Source: Larkinella terrae
GTDB lineage: Bacteria > Bacteroidota > Bacteroidia > Cytophagales > Spirosomataceae
Reading direction: 5' to 3'
NCBI RefSeq assembly: GCF_009668025.1
Contig: NZ_WJXZ01000014.1
Location: 124,001-188,000, forward strand
Length of the DNA: 64,000 bases
In this document: piece by piece, positions 35,975 through 44,637 of the stretch
Position numbering within the stretch: position 1 is the first letter of the stretch
Layout: each line of letters starts with the position of its first letter
Notes under the pieces: generated by a model
Seen by the model: the letters and a program-made list of their open reading frames with translations, nothing else
Database searches by the model: none
What the model was told of the DNA's origin: nothing
Program-made: the position numbers and the translations under genes

Positions 35975-36823
35975 ATGCTACCCTTCATTATCTGGGATGT
36001 TCCTTCACGCCTTTATACGCTCGAAATCTTCGGTTTCGAGCTTCCGATTGCCTGGTACAGTTTGCTGTTTGCCGCCAGTTTTTTAGTCGGCCAATGGCTG
36101 ATTTCGTATCTGTACGCCCGTGATCATAAACCTGCTTCAGATGTTGAATTGCTGACTTTGTACGTTGTGATTGCGACCGTCGTGGGCGCCAGATTGGGCC
36201 ATTACCTGTTCTATGAGTGGGAGTTACTGATTGCTGATCCCTGGAAATGGGTTTCGTCGATGGTGCATTTACCGTTCGAAGGGCTGGCCAGTCACGGAGC
36301 GACCATTGCCATTTTACTAGCGCTGTTTTTGTACAGCCGAAAACGGAGCGATCAGCCGTTTTTGTGGGTGGCCGACCGGGTCGTTATTGTCGTCAGTTTG
36401 GGAGGAGCGTTGATCCGGCTGGGGAATTTAATGAACTCCGAGATTTACGGAAAACCGACCCCTTTACCCTGGGGATTTGCGTTTGTTCGGGAAACCGACC
36501 CAGCGCTTCTGCCCGTCGTTCCGCGCCATCCGACGCAGTTATACGAAGCGCTTTTCTGCCTGTTTCTGCTTACCTTAACTTTCTCGTTGTGGAAGTATAA
36601 ACGTCAGCTACTACCAAGCGGTTTTATTACGGGACTCTTTCTGGTGTTGTTATTTAGTTTTCGGCTTCTGGTCGAATTTCTGAAAGCCAACCAGGAAGAC
36701 TTCGAAAACAATATGGCTTTAAATATGGGCCAAATGCTAAGCATTCCGGCCATTTTAGCGGGATTAATAATTTTAATTCTTGCTCAAAAAAAGCATAAAC
36801 CAGCTTTAATTACCAGATTATAA
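35975..36823 (+). CDS. lgt: Prolipoprotein diacylglyceryl transferase
   Basis: 282 residues, seven-helix inner-membrane enzyme that attaches diacylglycerol to the lipobox cysteine. Landmarks: IAWYSLLFAASFLVG, GARLGHYLFYE, LPFEGLASHGATIAI (conserved His), ALIRLGNLMNSEIYGKPT (the Lgt signature), PRHPTQLYEA and the late FENNMALNMGQMLSIP stretch. Starts at ATG 35975, downstream of the sigma/membrane-protein pair. It serves lipoproteins such as the one at 26286. Confidence 0.95.
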   Translation: MLPFIIWDVPSRLYTLEIFGFELPIAWYSLLFAASFLVGQWLISYLYARDHKPASDVELLTLYVVIATVVGARLGHYLFYEWELLIADPWKWVSSMVHLPFEGLASHGATIAILLALFLYSRKRSDQPFLWVADRVVIVVSLGGALIRLGNLMNSEIYGKPTPLPWGFAFVRETDPALLPVVPRHPTQLYEALFCLFLLTLTFSLWKYKRQLLPSGFITGLFLVLLFSFRLLVEFLKANQEDFENNMALNMGQMLSIPAILAGLIILILAQKKHKPALITRL

Positions 36824-36833
36824 GGGTTGCGAT

Positions 36834-37394
36834 TTATGGTTTCCATTCTTTCGGCAAACCGATCTGGCGGGCGTAAAAAACCGGGCCGTAGGAGTGAATA
36901 AAATCCAGCGCCTGATTGACGTCCGTTTCGAATTCGATGTAATAATCCGGATCAATTTTCTGGAGTTTTTTCAGAATCGACTCCGCTTTTTTCGCGACAA
37001 ACGTGCAGGAGTTCTGGTTGTGGTGATTCAAATGCGCAAACTGACTCGGCTGGACGTTGAAAAAAGCCGTCAGCAGGTAGAGATTCAGCTCCACCTCACC
37101 GTATTTGTCCTTCGTAATTTTAACGTGGTGCGTAATGGCCGAAGTCAGCGACCGCAGGGCTTTCAGCATCCAGCCGTCGGGGTGCGTGTAGTGGCCGTTG
37201 GCGGTTTGGGCAATTTTCTCCTTCAGTTCGTGCCGCCGTTCTTCGGTTGTCGTTTCACCTTCGATCAGGACAAAATGCAGCCGTTCCACCAGATCTTTGT
37301 CTTTGGCAATCAGGCGGAGCAGCAATTTGTCCTTCTCACCCGTCGGCAGTTTCAGGATTTCTTTTTTGAGGTCTTTATCGATGGCTGCGGGCAT
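36834..37394 (-). CDS. Conserved hypothetical protein
   Basis: 186 residues, soluble, mostly helical. The N-terminus (MPAAIDKDLKKEILKLPTGE) is followed by KDKLLLRLIAKDKDLVERLHFVLIEGETTTEERRHEL, a His-rich middle (HVKITKDKYGEVELNLYLL ... FAHLNHHNQNS) and a C-terminus rich in aromatic residues. No family recognised. The start codon lies in the arm of a small palindrome just upstream. Downstream of fabF on the same strand, convergent with lgt. Confidence 0.8.
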   Translation of the reverse strand: MPAAIDKDLKKEILKLPTGEKDKLLLRLIAKDKDLVERLHFVLIEGETTTEERRHELKEKIAQTANGHYTHPDGWMLKALRSLTSAITHHVKITKDKYGEVELNLYLLTAFFNVQPSQFAHLNHHNQNSCTFVAKKAESILKKLQKIDPDYYIEFETDVNQALDFIHSYGPVFYARQIGLPKEWKP

Positions 37395-37442
37395 CTCCTA
37401 ACATTTCCAAATTTTACCAAAATTAGGAAATGTTAGGAGATG
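37392..37442. repeat. Short perfect palindrome at the gene start
   Basis: CATCTCCTAACATTTCC (37392-37408) pairs exactly with GGAAATGTTAGGAGATG (37426-37442) around a 17-base AT-rich loop. The start codon of the downstream gene is the last three bases of the left arm, so the transcript would fold its own start. Confidence 0.85.
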
Positions 37443-37445
37443 TTA

Positions 37446-37478
37446 AAACCTGTCAGGTCTTGAAGACCTGACAGGTTT
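37446..37478. repeat. Palindrome AAACCTGTCAGGTCT...AGACCTGACAGGTTT
   Basis: Perfect 15-base arms around a three-base loop. A T-run follows on the plus strand. Elements with the CTGTCAGGTCTTGAAGACC motif are common intergenic elements in Bacteroidota. It shares the CTGTCAGG word with the element at 47899. Confidence 0.9.
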
Positions 37479-37494
37479 AGTAGCTTTTTTTAAG

Positions 37495-38736
37495 TTACAC
37501 GCGCTGAAACGCCACAATCGCATTGTGTCCACCAAAGCCGAAGGTGTTGCTCATGACCACATTGACCGGTTTTTGAACGGCCACGTTGGGCGTCAGATTC
37601 AGATCGGAGCTGATCCGCTCGTCGACGGTCTGGAGGTTGATCGTGGGCGGAATGGTGTTGTGCTGGATCGCGAGAATACCGGCAATGGCCTCAATGGCTC
37701 CGGCGGCTCCAAGCAAGTGGCCCGTCATCGACTTGGTGGCGCTGAGGTTGAGTCGTTCGGGTTTATGACCGAATACTTTCTGGATGGCCTGCGATTCGCT
37801 GAGGTCACCGACGGGCGTGGAAGTTGCATGAACGTTCAGGTAATCAACGTCTTCCGGTTTTAAATTGGCTTCGCGCAGGGCTTCGCTCATGGCTAAGGTA
37901 GCGCCCAATCCCTCCGGGTGAGTCGCCGTCATGTGGTAAGCATCGGCGGTTGCCCCGGTTCCGACCAATTCCGCGTAGATCCTGGCACCCCGGGCTTTGG
38001 CGTGTTCGTATTCTTCCAGCACAAGGGCGGCACCGCCCTCGCCCAGCACAAAACCGTCGCGGTTGGCATCGAACGGGCGGGAGGCCGTGGCCGGATCGTC
38101 GTTGCGTTCCGACAGGGCTTTCATCGCATTAAAACCGCCAACGGCTACTTCCGTCACCACGGCTTCCGAACCTCCGGCAATGATCACCTCGGCTTTGCCC
38201 AGACGGATGTAGTTGAAGGCGTCGATCAGGGCGTGGGTCGCCGAAGCACAGGCCGAAACCGGGGCAAAATTGACACCCCGAAAACCGTACCGGATCGAAA
38301 TCAGGCCGGACGCCATGTTGGCAATCATTTTCGTAATGAAGAACGGGTTGAAGCGCGGATTACGACCACCGGCTCCGTAGGCAATGACCTCTTCCTGAAA
38401 GCTATACATTCCGCCAATGCCCGACGCCCAGATGACGCCGACACGGTTGGGGTCCACTTTATCGTCGACCAGACCCGCATCCCGAACCGCTTCATCGGCG
38501 ACAACAATCGCGTACTGGCTGTATTCGTCCATTTTGCGGGCTTCTTTTTTCTCCAAAAACTGAAGCACATCGAAGCCTTTTACTTCGCAGGCAAACTTCG
38601 TTTTAAACAACGTCGTGTCGAATTTGGTGATCAGAGCGGCTCCACTGCGGCCCTGTACCAAACCGTTCCAATATTCTTCTACGGTATTACCAATGGGCGT
38701 CAAAGCGCCTAATCCCGTTACAACAACTCTCTTCAT
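37495..38736 (-). CDS. fabF: Beta-ketoacyl-ACP synthase II
   Basis: 413 residues, thiolase-fold condensing enzyme for fatty-acid elongation. Catalytic triad: Cys163 in PVSACASATHA, His in NVHATSTPVGD and His in KSMTGHLLGAAGA; N-terminus RVVVTGLGALTPIGN and C-terminal SNTFGFGGHNAIV. Cys163 has the same number as in E. coli FabF. No acpP or other fab gene is adjacent within the window. Preceded by a TetR gene on the same strand. Confidence 0.96.
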   Translation of the reverse strand: MKRVVVTGLGALTPIGNTVEEYWNGLVQGRSGAALITKFDTTLFKTKFACEVKGFDVLQFLEKKEARKMDEYSQYAIVVADEAVRDAGLVDDKVDPNRVGVIWASGIGGMYSFQEEVIAYGAGGRNPRFNPFFITKMIANMASGLISIRYGFRGVNFAPVSACASATHALIDAFNYIRLGKAEVIIAGGSEAVVTEVAVGGFNAMKALSERNDDPATASRPFDANRDGFVLGEGGAALVLEEYEHAKARGARIYAELVGTGATADAYHMTATHPEGLGATLAMSEALREANLKPEDVDYLNVHATSTPVGDLSESQAIQKVFGHKPERLNLSATKSMTGHLLGAAGAIEAIAGILAIQHNTIPPTINLQTVDERISSDLNLTPNVAVQKPVNVVMSNTFGFGGHNAIVAFQRV

Positions 38737-38803
38737 CTGATCGTCCGGAGTTAAATCCGGCTGTTAAATGCCTGACTTTTTTCAAAAACCGCAGCATACG
38801 GTT

Positions 38804-39358
38804 TTACAAACGTTCGACTGCCCGATTGCGGCAGTCGGTAAGCAATTGCTCGTTGCCGAATAATTTAACCAGGAGCAACGATCCCTGAATGTCAACGGTC
38901 ACTTGTTGAGCCAGTTCCTGCGCCTTTTCGTCCGAATGGCTTGTCCGGTAAAGATGCGCCAGCGCAGCGATTGCATTGTTAAAATGGACGCGCAACGGTT
39001 CTTTAAACTCCTCGGTTACTAAAGCGGTTTCCAGGACGGTATTACCCATTAGGCAACCGCCTTCCGTCCGCAAAACACCATCAAACAGCGCATCGAGCAA
39101 ATCCATGAGCCGCTGTTTGGGCGTACCGGATTCCTGGTAAGCGATGGAAAAAATGTGCTTTTCGTTGTAGGTATTGGCGTGCCAGAGCACCTCTTTCATC
39201 AGCATTTCCTTGCTGCTGAAGTAATGGTAAAAACTGCCCTTCAGCAAACCGCACGCCCGCGCCAGATCGTCCATCGTGGTCCGATGAAAACCCTGTCGTT
39301 TGAATACGCGCATGGCTTTCTGCAAAATCTCTTCCCGTGTAACTTTCTGAACCGGCAT
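38804..39358 (-). CDS. TetR/AcrR-family transcriptional regulator
   Basis: 184 residues. N-terminal HTH (EEILQKAMRVFKRQGFHRTTMDDLARACGLLKGSFYHYFSSKEML) and a helical ligand-binding domain with GGCLMGNTVLETA. The GCLMGN wording places it with the NemR/AcuR-like branch that often senses reactive electrophiles or lipids. Lies 68 bases upstream of fabF on the same strand; it could regulate fabF (inference), but the operator cannot be seen. Confidence 0.9.
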   Translation of the reverse strand: MPVQKVTREEILQKAMRVFKRQGFHRTTMDDLARACGLLKGSFYHYFSSKEMLMKEVLWHANTYNEKHIFSIAYQESGTPKQRLMDLLDALFDGVLRTEGGCLMGNTVLETALVTEEFKEPLRVHFNNAIAALAHLYRTSHSDEKAQELAQQVTVDIQGSLLLVKLFGNEQLLTDCRNRAVERL

Positions 39359-39406
39359 GCGGCAAATGTAAACGAGTAAAATGATTTTACCAAACGTTTG
39401 TTTGAT

Positions 39407-39517
39407 AAAAGAGAGTTATTTGGCAGAGATCAGCGGAGTAAAGGAGAGTTTAGCGAAGTTTTTTTCTCTGTGTACCTCTTTTAAACTCCGCTCAACTCTG
39501 CGAAATAACCTCTTAAC
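39407..39517. repeat. Palindromic element, GCGGAG family (copy 3)
   Basis: The left arm reads GTTATTTGGCAGAGATCAGC then GGAG; the right arm is CTCCGCTCAACTCTGCGAAA then TAAC. The inner part (TTTTTCTCTGTGTACCTCTT) is the reverse complement of copy 2. It separates divergent TetR and hemE genes and ends just before the hemE promoter box. Confidence 0.85.
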
Positions 39518-39522
39518 CAAGC

Positions 39523-39530
39523 TATCTTTG
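39523..39530 (+). promoter_or_regulatory. hemE -7 box TATCTTTG
   Basis: Exact TAnnTTTG match four bases before the hemE ATG. A transcript from it would be leaderless or have only a few leader bases. No convincing -33 TTTG lies at the usual distance, where the GCGGAG palindrome sits. Confidence 0.5.
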
Positions 39531-39534
39531 CCCC

Positions 39535-40569
39535 ATGACTTTACAAAATGACCTGTTGCTGCGGGCGGCCCGTGGCGAAAACGTAGAACGCGTTCCCATC
39601 TGGCTGATGCGTCAGGCTGGCCGGATTTTGCCGGAATACCGGGCCGTTCGGGAAACCGCCGGTAGTTTTATCAAACTGGCGACAACGCCGGAACTGGCGG
39701 CCGAGGTGACCATTCAACCGGTTGATATTCTGGGTGTTGATGCCGCAATTATTTTCTCCGACATTCTGGTGATCCCGGAAGCGATGGGCCTGCCGTACGA
39801 GATGGCCGAGCAACGCGGACCGGTTTTTCCGGAAACCGTGCGGACATCGCAGGACCTGGCGCGGTTGAAAGTCGCCGATGCCGAAAGCGACCTGGCGTAC
39901 GTGCTGGATGCCATCAAAATCGTGAAGAAAGAACTCAACGGCCGCGTGCCGCTGATCGGATTTGCCGGGGCGCCGTTCACGATTTTCTGCTACATGACCG
40001 AAGGCCGGGGCTCGAAAACCTTTTCGGTCGCGAAAAAGCTCCTGTATACGGACCCGATTTTTTCCCACGCGCTGCTGCAACAAATCACCGACAGCACGAT
40101 CGACTACCTGAAAGCGCAGGTGCGGGCGGGTGCCGATCTGATTCAGCTATTCGATTCGTGGGCCGGTATTTTGTCGCCGGATCAATACCGCACGTTTTCG
40201 TTGCCGTATATTAAACAGATTTGCGACGCGCTGGCGACCGAAACAACGGTTCCGGTGACGGTTTTTGCCAAAGGAGCGTTTTTTGCCCGGCAGGAAATCG
40301 GGCAGTTGAGTTGCTCGGTGGTGGGGCTCGACTGGAACATGGACGCGGCCGAATCGCGGAAACTCATTCCGGACAAAACCCTGCAGGGCAATCTCGACCC
40401 CTGCGTGTTGTACGCCGAATACAGCCAGATCAAAGCGGAAGTCCGGAAAATGCTGGCGACGTTCGGGACGCAGCGGTACATTGCCAACCTCGGCCACGGC
40501 GTTTACCCCGATACCGATCCCGAGAAGGTGAAATACTTCATCGAAACCGTTAAAGAATACTCCGCATGA
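39535..40569 (+). CDS. hemE: Uroporphyrinogen decarboxylase
   Basis: 344 residues. TIM-barrel enzyme that removes four acetate carboxyls from uroporphyrinogen III in haem synthesis. Landmarks: [19 protein letters not shown] (Arg-rich substrate clamp), [40 protein letters not shown] and the C-terminal [15 protein letters not shown]. Ends with ATGA overlapping the next small gene. The nearby truncated haemoglobin at 60456 would consume its product, but they are not linked. Confidence 0.96.
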   Translation: MTLQNDLLLRAARGENVERVPIWLMRQAGRILPEYRAVRETAGSFIKLATTPELAAEVTIQPVDILGVDAAIIFSDILVIPEAMGLPYEMAEQRGPVFPETVRTSQDLARLKVADAESDLAYVLDAIKIVKKELNGRVPLIGFAGAPFTIFCYMTEGRGSKTFSVAKKLLYTDPIFSHALLQQITDSTIDYLKAQVRAGADLIQLFDSWAGILSPDQYRTFSLPYIKQICDALATETTVPVTVFAKGAFFARQEIGQLSCSVVGLDWNMDAAESRKLIPDKTLQGNLDPCVLYAEYSQIKAEVRKMLATFGTQRYIANLGHGVYPDTDPEKVKYFIETVKEYSA

Positions 40570-40799
40570 GCGAGCGGAAAAAGGCGTTAGCCGTTTTTAC
40601 GCGGCACGCGGAACCGGAAACGCAGTCGTTCGATACAAAGGATGAAGCCGTTCGCTTCCTCGAACAGGGCGTGAAAGACAAGGAAATCCAGCCGATTGCG
40701 GTGATTGTCAATTACAAAGTGGCCTGGCGATACCACAACAACCGGGGCAGGGAGTACACCGACGATTACATCAACGAAATCCGGAAACGGGCCGAATAA
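40566..40799 (+). CDS. Small conserved hypothetical protein coupled to hemE
   Basis: 77 residues: [20 protein letters not shown], then [52 protein letters not shown]. Charged, probably a small alpha/beta protein. No family known to me. ATGA overlap with hemE suggests co-translation. Confidence 0.75.
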   Translation: MSERKKALAVFTRHAEPETQSFDTKDEAVRFLEQGVKDKEIQPIAVIVNYKVAWRYHNNRGREYTDDYINEIRKRAE

Positions 40800-40811
40800 T
40801 CCGACCGGTTT

Positions 40812-41252
40812 TTATTGCCTGATGGCCTGATCGTCAAATTTTTCCATGATGGTTTCCGGTTTGGCGAGTTCCGTAAAACCGAACTGTTTGTATAAACCGT
40901 GGGCGTCGCGGGTGGCCAGCAGCCAGCGCCGGATCACCTGCAGATCGGGGTGGGCCATAACCGTCGCCATGAGCCACTTCGACAGGCCCTGTCCACGGTA
41001 TTTTTCCAGCACGAAAACGTTGCCGAGGTATGCAAACGACGTAAAATTGGTGAGCACCTGGGCGTAGCCAATCTGATTTTCACCGTCGTATAGGCCAAAA
41101 TGCAGCGTCGAGTTGTCCATCTGCTTTTGCAGCGTTTCGCGGCTGATGCCGGTTGCCCAATAGGAATGGTTCGCCAGAAAATCGTGAATAACGTCGAACT
41201 GCAGCCGCGACGGATCGGTCGAGATGGTGTAGTGGTCCTGCTTGACTTCCAT
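40812..41252 (-). CDS. GNAT-family N-acetyltransferase
   Basis: 146 residues with a GNAT fold: DGENQIGYAQVLTNFTSFAYLGNVFVLEKYRGQGLSKWLMATVMAHPDLQ, where R-G-Q-G-L contacts acetyl-CoA, followed by WLLATRDAHGLYKQFGFTELAKPETIM. Close to the group acting on small molecules or free amino groups; substrate unknown. Convergent with the hemE pair; upstream is a palindrome. Confidence 0.9.
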   Translation of the reverse strand: MEVKQDHYTISTDPSRLQFDVIHDFLANHSYWATGISRETLQKQMDNSTLHFGLYDGENQIGYAQVLTNFTSFAYLGNVFVLEKYRGQGLSKWLMATVMAHPDLQVIRRWLLATRDAHGLYKQFGFTELAKPETIMEKFDDQAIRQ

Positions 41253-41265
41253 AGGTCGTAGTTAA

Positions 41266-41330
41266 TCAGTTTATCATTTCTGGTTTATCGTTGTTGTCAC
41301 CATACACCAGAAACGATAAACACTGAACGC
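41266..41330. repeat. Palindrome with GTTTATC / GATAAAC words
   Basis: CAGTTTATCATTTCTGGTTT pairs imperfectly with ACCAGAAACGATAAACACTG. It lies between the heptose-kinase stop and the acetyltransferase start, resembling in style the elements at 29382 and 34783. Confidence 0.7.
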
Positions 41331-41340
41331 TTTTAACGGA

Positions 41341-42333
41341 TTACAATTTTTCCTGAATTGCTTCCTTTTTCAGGCGGTTTTTGTCGATGGGAACAACGCC
41401 CAGCGATTCGCAAACCAGCCCACCGGCCAGGTTGGATAAACCGGCAATAAAACCGGGTGGTAAACCGAGGGCGACGCAGCAAGCCGCCACGCTGATGACC
41501 GTATCGCCCGCGCCCGACACGTCCGAAATCTGGCGAATGTGGGCCGGAAACCGGTGTACTTCGTTTTGGAAATCGATAAAAACCCCCCGTTCCGAGAGCG
41601 TAATCAGGGCCCCTTTCAGGTTCATCCGGGCTTTCAACTGATCGACGGCGGCCTGAAATTCCTCCGCCTTTGTCACATCGAAATCAATTTTCAACCCTTC
41701 TTTCAACTCTTTCAGATTGGGTTTGAACAGTGTCGTGTGGTTGTAAGCCAGAAAATTCCGCTTTTTCGGATCAACCACCGTCGGAACACCTTGCGCATTC
41801 GCAAAAGTCGTAATCTCGGCAATGGCTTCCGCACTCAGCACACCTTTGTCGTAATCCTGGAAAATAACCACCTGACAGGTCGGAATCAGCTTTTTTGCTT
41901 TGACAATGAGTGAGTTGCGTTCGGATTCGGTAATGTATTTATCGGTTTCCGTATCCACCCGAACCACCTGCTGCGAGCCCGCCATGATGCGTTCCTTGAT
42001 GGTCGTAATGCGCGAGTTGCTGCGAATTAGTCCGTTGCAGTTCAGCCCGTGTTCTTCCAGTTGATTGACCAGCCGGTCGCCCGGTTCGTCGGTTCCGATG
42101 ACGGAGCAAATGATGGGTTCGGCCCCTAGCGCCTGCACATTCAGAATGACGTTTCCGGCCCCGCCCAGCCGCAATTCCCGCCGTTGAACGGTCACCACCG
42201 GCACGGGTGCTTCCGGCGAAATCCGATCCACACGACCCCAGACGTAGGAGTCGAGCATGACATCGCCAACAATCAGGACGCGGAGCGAATTGAATGCTTC
42301 AAAAATTTCTTCAATGGATGTGGTATTGACCAA
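41341..42333 (-). CDS. hldA: D-glycero-beta-D-manno-heptose-7-phosphate kinase-like protein
   Basis: 330 residues of the ribokinase (PfkB) family, RfaE-domain-1 type. Landmarks: LIVGDVMLDSYVWGRVDRISPEAPVPVV, LGGAGNVILNVQALGAE, RITTIKERIMAGSQQVVRVD, and the ATP/catalytic DVSGAGDTVISVAA (the Asp of GAGD). The RfaE/HldE kinase phosphorylates heptose-7-phosphate for the LPS inner core. The nucleotidyltransferase domain is absent, so this is the single-domain HldA form; whether the strain makes heptose is not shown. The start is near a short TTTACGG repeat. Confidence 0.87.
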   Translation of the reverse strand: MVNTTSIEEIFEAFNSLRVLIVGDVMLDSYVWGRVDRISPEAPVPVVTVQRRELRLGGAGNVILNVQALGAEPIICSVIGTDEPGDRLVNQLEEHGLNCNGLIRSNSRITTIKERIMAGSQQVVRVDTETDKYITESERNSLIVKAKKLIPTCQVVIFQDYDKGVLSAEAIAEITTFANAQGVPTVVDPKKRNFLAYNHTTLFKPNLKELKEGLKIDFDVTKAEEFQAAVDQLKARMNLKGALITLSERGVFIDFQNEVHRFPAHIRQISDVSGAGDTVISVAACCVALGLPPGFIAGLSNLAGGLVCESLGVVPIDKNRLKKEAIQEKL

Positions 42334-42368
42334 AACGGTTAGATGGTTTACAGTTTACGGTAAACTTC

Positions 42369-43025
42369 TTATTTCAACAGCGGTTTCAGTTTTTCGGTCC
42401 AGAGTGCGTAACCGGCTGGCAGCATGTGCAGGCTATCGGCCCGGAAATACTCGCCTTTGATCTGGCCATTGGCGTCGAGCATGGCAGAGTAAATATCCAG
42501 ATACTGCGCCCGGCGCTGTTTCGCAATATAGTTCTTAATCAACGCATTAGCCTCCTGCGTGATCGGCAGGTATTTCCGGCGCGAGGGGCTGGGTTTCATT
42601 GAAATAAAGACAATATCGGTCTGGGGCAGCGGTTTTCGGATGGCGGTGAACAGCGTCACAAACCGGTCGAACACCTCCTGCGCCGTCACTTTTCCGCTGG
42701 CTACGTCGTTTTCACCGACGTAAATAACCACCTGTTTGGGTTTGTAGGGAATAATGGCGCGGTCGGCAAAGCGAATGACATCCGGTAGGGTAGAGCCGCC
42801 AAAACCACGGTTGAGCACCACTTTATCCGGAAAATCAGTTTTGAGACTTTCCCACAGCCGGATCGACGAACTGCCCGTGAACAGAATCGGATTTTTGGGT
42901 GGCTGGGTCGTCTGGTCCTGCTGCTCGAAGGCTTTGATTTCATTCTCAAACGGAACCGGCTGCTGGGCAATCGCAACGCACTGAATAACAAGGGTAAACA
43001 GGAATAGGAGTACGTAGTTTTTCAT
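42369..43025 (-). CDS. Secreted SGNH/GDSL-family hydrolase
   Basis: 218 residues from ATG 43023-43025 (MKNYVLLFLFTLVIQCVAIAQ, signal peptide). SGNH blocks: I, LFTGSSSIRLW (Ser); II, NRGFGGSTLPDVI (Gly); III, VIYVGENDVASG (Asn); V, ADSLHMLPAGY (Asp and His). Acts outside the cytoplasm on an ester or acetyl group; substrate unknown. It is not the same family as the SGNH-like anchors at 1845-3938. The gene is separated from hldA by only 35 bases. Confidence 0.9.
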   Translation of the reverse strand: MKNYVLLFLFTLVIQCVAIAQQPVPFENEIKAFEQQDQTTQPPKNPILFTGSSSIRLWESLKTDFPDKVVLNRGFGGSTLPDVIRFADRAIIPYKPKQVVIYVGENDVASGKVTAQEVFDRFVTLFTAIRKPLPQTDIVFISMKPSPSRRKYLPITQEANALIKNYIAKQRRAQYLDIYSAMLDANGQIKGEYFRADSLHMLPAGYALWTEKLKPLLK

Positions 43026-43075
43026 AAAGTATTGTTTAGGAATCAATCAAAAATTGCATTCGGTTTTTTTGTATC

Positions 43076-43231
43076 AGCCCACGGTTTTAACCGTGGGGCA
43101 GGTTTCGTAATTCTCTAATTTGCACAAACCGTTTTAACGGTTTACCCCAACTTGCAATCGCCAAAACCGTTGAAACGGTTTTTTGTATTAATTGGTATTT
43201 CGCTGTATTCCAAGGTTAAAACCTTGGGCTG
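43076..43231. repeat. Cluster of four small palindromes
   Basis: GCCCACGGTTTTAACCGTGG then GGC (43077-43099), AAACCGTTTTAACGGTTT (43126-43143), AAAACCGTTGAAACGGTTTT (from 43163), and CCAAGGTTAAAACCTTGG (43210-43227). The outermost AGCCC/GGGCT bases also pair across the whole set, so they could nest. Two of the stems are similar in pattern (xCCGTTTTAACGGx). Located between murF and the hydrolase start. Confidence 0.85.
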
Positions 43232-43253
43232 TTAATTTCTGCATCGACATCCA

Positions 43254-44540
43254 TTACAAAAACTGCACAACCGACTCCAGCCCCATGCCCCGCGAGCCTT
43301 TGATCAGAATCGCCGTGTTTTGAAACGGATTGTCCATGATCCAGTTGTGCAACGAAAACTTGTCGGGGAAATAATACGCTTTGGGCAATGCCGCCAGTGC
43401 GTATTTCATGTCTTTTCCGGCCAGAATCACGGTGTCAAATTGACCCTGCGCAATCAATTCGCCCAAAGCCGCGTGTTCGGCGGGGCTTTCGTCGCCGAGT
43501 TCGTACATGTCGCCCAGAATCACCACTTTACGGGCCGCTTCCTGTTTCATAAAGTTCTGAATGGCCGCGGCCATTGAACTTGGATTGGCGTTATACGCAT
43601 CCATCAACAGCAGGTTGCTGCCCTTCTGAATGACTTGCGAGCGGTTATTCGTCGGGTTGTAGGATGCCACGGCCGCATTCGCTTCCTCCGCCGGAACGCC
43701 GAAAAACTTCCCGATGCAGAGCGCAGCCGCCATGTTGTCGAAATTGTAATGACCCGCCAAATGCGTCGTCACCACCTGACCGGCTTCGTCCCTGTAAACC
43801 ACCGCCGGGTTTTCGGTAATGATTTCGTATTGATCGGTAAGCTGGTAAAATACCGCTTCGCGGAAAAGCCGCTCGCCAAACATCGCCGTCAGCACCGCGC
43901 TCTGGGCGTTAACGAAAACCGTACCGCCGGTTTCGGCCAGAAAATCGAAGAGTTCACCTTTGCCTTTCCGGACGCCCTCAACCCCGCCGAATCCTTCCAG
44001 GTGCGCTTTGCCGACATTCGTGATCAAGCCGTGCGTGGGCCGGGCGATGGAACACAGCAGCCGGATTTCGCCCTGGTGGTTGGCTCCCATTTCCACCACC
44101 GCCATTTCGTAGCTGTTATCAATGGCCAGCAGCGTCAGCGGAACGCCAATGTGATTGTTCAGGTTACCCAACGTCGCGTACGTCCGGTATTTTCGAGACA
44201 ATACGCTCGCAATCAGCTCTTTGGTTGTGGTTTTTCCGTTTGATCCCGTCAGGCCAATGACGGGAATCGTCAGCGTGTTCCGGTGATGCCGGGCCAGTTC
44301 CTGCAAAGCCGTGAGGCCGTCGTTGACCAGTAAAAACCGGCTGTCCGTGGCCAGCGCCGGGTTATCGATCAGGGCGTAACGGGCGCCTTTTTCCAGCGCG
44401 TCATTCGCGAATAAATTTCCGTCAAATTGATCGCCTTTCAGCGCGACATACAGACAACCTTCTGTAATTTTACGGGTATCGGTCGATACGCCCGCGCATT
44501 CGCGGAAGCGATCGTACAATTCAGGAATGGAAATAACCAT
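43254..44540 (-). CDS. murF: UDP-N-acetylmuramoyl-tripeptide--D-alanyl-D-alanine ligase
   Basis: 428 residues. N-terminal MurF domain (VSTDTRKITEGCLYVALKGDQFDGN), ATP-binding GLTGSNGKTTTKELIASVL, central EMGANHQGEI and GKAHLEGFGGVEGVRKGKGELF (carbamylated-Lys region), C-terminal LLMDAYNANPSSMAAAI. Adds D-Ala-D-Ala to the cell-wall precursor in the cytoplasm. Divergent from the following T9SS gene with 97 bases between starts; no other mur genes near. Confidence 0.95.
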   Translation of the reverse strand: MVISIPELYDRFRECAGVSTDTRKITEGCLYVALKGDQFDGNLFANDALEKGARYALIDNPALATDSRFLLVNDGLTALQELARHHRNTLTIPVIGLTGSNGKTTTKELIASVLSRKYRTYATLGNLNNHIGVPLTLLAIDNSYEMAVVEMGANHQGEIRLLCSIARPTHGLITNVGKAHLEGFGGVEGVRKGKGELFDFLAETGGTVFVNAQSAVLTAMFGERLFREAVFYQLTDQYEIITENPAVVYRDEAGQVVTTHLAGHYNFDNMAAALCIGKFFGVPAEEANAAVASYNPTNNRSQVIQKGSNLLLMDAYNANPSSMAAAIQNFMKQEAARKVVILGDMYELGDESPAEHAALGELIAQGQFDTVILAGKDMKYALAALPKAYYFPDKFSLHNWIMDNPFQNTAILIKGSRGMGLESVVQFL

Positions 44541-44637
44541 TTTCCGGAAAGAAGTAAACCAACGTTGTGAGTCTGTTCGTTATCCATTAACCGCACGGCC
44601 GACTTTGTCAATAATGTGGTTAATGAGCCAAAGTTAC

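Noticed and set aside
43076-43231. Cluster of palindromes read as a CRISPR array
   Set aside because: The units are hairpins of differing sequence with unequal spacing, with no repeated unit of 24-40 bases and no cas genes.
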